Origin: Pirellula staleyi DSM 6068
Lineage (GTDB): Bacteria > Planctomycetota > Planctomycetia > Pirellulales > Pirellulaceae
DNA: 33,537 nt
Direction of reading: 5' to 3'
NCBI GenBank assembly: GCA_945900945.1
Contig: CAMDKL010000060.1
Location: forward strand, 1 to 33,537
Shown here piece by piece: positions 32,101 to 33,537 of this stretch. The translations under genes were made by a program, and so were the position numbers. The notes beneath the pieces are model-generated. The model was not told the origin of the DNA and searched no databases. It saw only the letters and a list, made by a program, of their open reading frames with translations. Each line of letters begins with the position of its first letter. Position 1 is the stretch's first letter.

Positions 32101-33537
32101 TTCAACATCGGTAGCAATCCCAATCAGTATAGCTTTTCCGTTCCGCTCGATTTGTCCAAGCTAGCTCTGGGCGCACACCAACTGACAGTCTCCGCGACGG
32201 ATGCCGCCGGCAACACGACGACTTCGGCGCTGAGCGTCAACTTACCACAGAATTTGCCACTGGCCCTGCAAAGTTTTACGCCAAGCGCCGGGGCCGGCGA
32301 AATCGGTACGACTTATCGACCCAAGATCACTTTTTCGCGGTCGATCAACAAGGCGACACTCAACAGCAATAACTTTTTTGCGACCGACACGACCGGCACC
32401 AAGCTGGCGGCCACGATTGTACCGTCCGACGATGGTACCTATGCCTGGCTGTTCTTCACGCAACCGATGCCTGGCGCTTCGACAATTTCCGTCACAGTGA
32501 ATGGCTCCACAATTCGTACTGCGGATGGCGCGCTTTTGGATGCCTCAGGTAACGGTACGGCTGGCAGCCCGCTCAAGTTCCAATTTCAGACAGTCTCGTT
32601 GGCTAATTTGCCGAACACCACAATTACCGGCATTGTGGCTGACCCCGGCCCCGATCTGCAGCCAGCAACGGTCGATGACGTCAAATTCGGACCGGATGGC
32701 ATACTGAGCACGGCCGACGACGTCTATTTACGCCCGATCAATCATGTGAAGGTCTTTGTCTTGGGGTACGAGGATCGGGCCGTTTACACCGACGCCAGCG
32801 GACGCTTCACCATCACGTCCGTTCCTGCGGGCAATGTCAAGCTGGGCATTGATGGCCGGACAGCAACCAATACGCCGGCGGGGATCTTTTTTCCCGAGAT
32901 GGTGATGGATCTGCAGATCGAAGTCGGACAAGTCAACACTGTCATGTCGACGATGGCACAAACGACGAAGGAAGCGACCGCCTTGCTCAACGATTTAGGC
33001 GTTTACTTGCCTCGTTTGCCGCAGTCAAACCTGCACACAGTGAGCGGCGATCAACCAACTGTGGTTGGTGTCGATGCCGAGAGCGCCCCGAATCTGACAC
33101 CCGAGCAACGCCAATACTTGAAGATCACTGTGCCACCGAACAGTGCGATAGGCTTCGACGGTCAAAAACTCAGCACGTTTCAGATCGGCATTACCACGGT
33201 ACCAACAGCACTTGTGCAAGGCATGCTACCCGCAGGCGTTGCCAAACTGACTGCGGTGATCACGATTCAAGCTCCCAGCGTAGCGACTTTCTCGACGCCG
33301 CTCACATTGAGCTTCCCGAATATCTACGGCGCGGCGCCAGGTATGAAGCTCAGTATCTTTTCCTACAACCACACAACGGGTCAGCTTGAGATTGTCGCTA
33401 CCGGTACGGTAACTCCCGACGGCAAAGCGGTGATCACCGACCCCGGCACCGGGATCGTCAATCCTGGCTGGGGTGGACCGTTGCCGCCCGAGTCACGTGG
33501 CCGGTCTGACAGGCCCTGGGGACCAGGTGGTGGTGGT
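29188..33537 (+). CDS. Very large secreted protein: dockerin repeats, Ig/cadherin-like repeats, vanadium-haloperoxidase-like domain; 3' end cut
   Basis: The frame is open from ATG 29188 to the window end (1450 codons). A long Arg/Lys-rich N-terminus leads to LLEQRCMLAS (39-48), the planctomycete surface-protein signature. Two dockerin type I / EF-hand-like repeats follow (58-77 and 97-116, DVD.D..LSPLD....IN.IN). Repeated Ig/cadherin-like modules (VxATDxxGN) span about 120-435. Residues about 438-825 carry a haloperoxidase/PAP2 domain with K692-x6-R699-P700, SGH at 735-737 and SR(790-791)IYGGIH797. Ig-like modules (830-1130) and a carboxypeptidase-regulatory-like repeat (about 1144-1225) come after. 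The protein is probably exported and calcium-binding; halide oxidation or phosphatase activity is inferred from the domain. Alternatives: VHPO-like domains in bacteria are often phosphatases. Confidence 0.9.
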   Translation, partial: MKRKRSPRVAFVVRLQVRMARKSLAQKKISKRRQLKMELLEQRCMLASDWQNPLWNLDVDDDGTLSPLDALVIINKINAADPNLNLRQPVGNNPYLDVDGDLTLSPLDVLQIINRINLGQTSVQVNVSLRTDSGQSSSDRITNDSVLVGQFTPLSGLTYTAKARINRGPVVTVTLDSNNKFIFNPSSIGAVADGDLVSKILVVASDGSVGPRHVPFTLNTIAPAIAAAFKNDTGSSGTDRITSDPTVTGSAIDDRQVVTLRAGLDSMQIQNFFDISTDLHADGSFTLSPTRLAQINAGQLSDGKHILHVQATDQVGNSASLDFSFKLLTQAPPAPEFNLSAGSASPAIATTSTTDSARVTLVGTSGPNVTVQLLNAGTTSLSSNNGFFQFPDVVVALGDTTFTAQATDAAGNTSGQFQRVIHRNSSVGQQDPVLRWVQAAIGAIQLDATPPPMASRALAMVSSAVYDAVNSIEGKAGYYVTMAAPSGASVQAAVSGAADQVLNYLYPSQIPNFGTVLTAALGQVPDGQSETDGVAFGRQIANAIIALRANDGWNTFVDHVPGSGPGAWQQTAPMYAPALLPQWADLTPFAMASPSQFTPSGPPVLTSQAWSDAYSEVKSIGAANSATRTADQTQIARFWTDGGGTYTPPGHWVQIAAQLAAQQGASLDSNARLFAMLNVALGDASIVAWNTKYNYEFWRPITAIRAGDTDGNAQTTIDATWTPLLTTPPFSEYTSGHSTYSGAAAGILDSFFGRAVPFSSTSAFLTDASGQFVTRAFTSFDSAAREAGQSRIYGGIHFQFSNQDALVAGRALADHVLKTFTVSSDTQPPKIILDSASGQAAKQNITLTGRVLDNLSGVEKLQVQLDGGSFSNVAFNAQGVFSIPTQFALNGSADGLHVLALKATDAAGNISALRSYAFALNTTAPAIAIASPAINGNLIAGALLTGTVNGHFAPIVALTYAFDGGAAMPINFNIGSNPNQYSFSVPLDLSKLALGAHQLTVSATDAAGNTTTSALSVNLPQNLPLALQSFTPSAGAGEIGTTYRPKITFSRSINKATLNSNNFFATDTTGTKLAATIVPSDDGTYAWLFFTQPMPGASTISVTVNGSTIRTADGALLDASGNGTAGSPLKFQFQTVSLANLPNTTITGIVADPGPDLQPATVDDVKFGPDGILSTADDVYLRPINHVKVFVLGYEDRAVYTDASGRFTITSVPAGNVKLGIDGRTATNTPAGIFFPEMVMDLQIEVGQVNTVMSTMAQTTKEATALLNDLGVYLPRLPQSNLHTVSGDQPTVVGVDAESAPNLTPEQRQYLKITVPPNSAIGFDGQKLSTFQIGITTVPTALVQGMLPAGVAKLTAVITIQAPSVATFSTPLTLSFPNIYGAAPGMKLSIFSYNHTTGQLEIVATGTVTPDGKAVITDPGTGIVNPGWGGPLPPESRGRSDRPWGPGGGG

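Noticed and set aside
1-33537. CRISPR array, tRNA, rRNA, riboswitch
   Set aside because: No regularly spaced direct repeats of CRISPR size, no tRNA or rRNA signature and no riboswitch consensus were recognised by eye. A dedicated RNA search was not possible.

Overview
The window looks like a chromosomal segment from a planctomycete, probably of the Pirellula/Rhodopirellula kind. The evidence is a secreted protein with the LLEQRCMLAS N-terminal motif followed by type I dockerin repeats, cysteine-pair zinc-ribbon proteins, a squalene-cyclase-fold repeat protein, GCGAGTGG heptamer arrays, CCCCGTTGGGG-type dispersed palindromes and frequent TTG/GTG starts. No tRNA, rRNA or CRISPR array was recognised.

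Layout. 1-3432: a partial acyl-CoA/AMP ligase (minus) diverges from two short-chain dehydrogenases (plus), suggesting fatty-acyl or hydroxyacyl-CoA metabolism. 3433-4176: a repeat- and hairpin-rich spacer and a small conserved-looking protein. 4195-6703 (minus): a tight three-gene operon of a TerC membrane protein, a DAO-family FAD oxidoreductase and an MnmM/YtqB-like methyltransferase; the last two could replace the two halves of MnmC in tRNA wobble-uridine modification. 6810-11514 (plus): a zinc-ribbon membrane protein with secretin-STN-like repeats, TsaE, a MoxR ATPase and a secreted helical-repeat protein. 12009-12854: a bacterial RIO1-type kinase. 13097-15731: a secreted alpha/alpha-toroid plus HEAT protein and a single-pass membrane partner. 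15809-17079 (minus): two clpP genes. 17445-19274: a phosphoglucomutase/phosphomannomutase.

19275-20942 is the most unusual part. It holds a possible 45-aa two-CxxC peptide gene with its own terminator (minus), then a decayed REP-associated tyrosine transposase (RAYT) gene lying between two roughly 115-bp, three-hairpin palindromic elements in opposite orientation. 20943-22067 is recA, facing an FHA-GAF histidine kinase (22128-23822, minus).

24029-26283 carries a copper-monooxygenase-like cytochrome/EF-hand protein and a secreted redoxin. Both appear to need a single-base frame correction: one in the signal peptide of the first gene, one in the middle of the second. Then come FabH (minus), an NRDE/TANGO2-like protein with a strong terminator, and a decayed remnant of a planctomycete secreted-protein domain. 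The window ends inside a very large secreted protein (29188 to beyond 33537) with N-terminal dockerin repeats, Ig/cadherin-like repeats and a complete vanadium-haloperoxidase-type active-site signature.

All family assignments come from reading translated motifs by eye; no database search was run.
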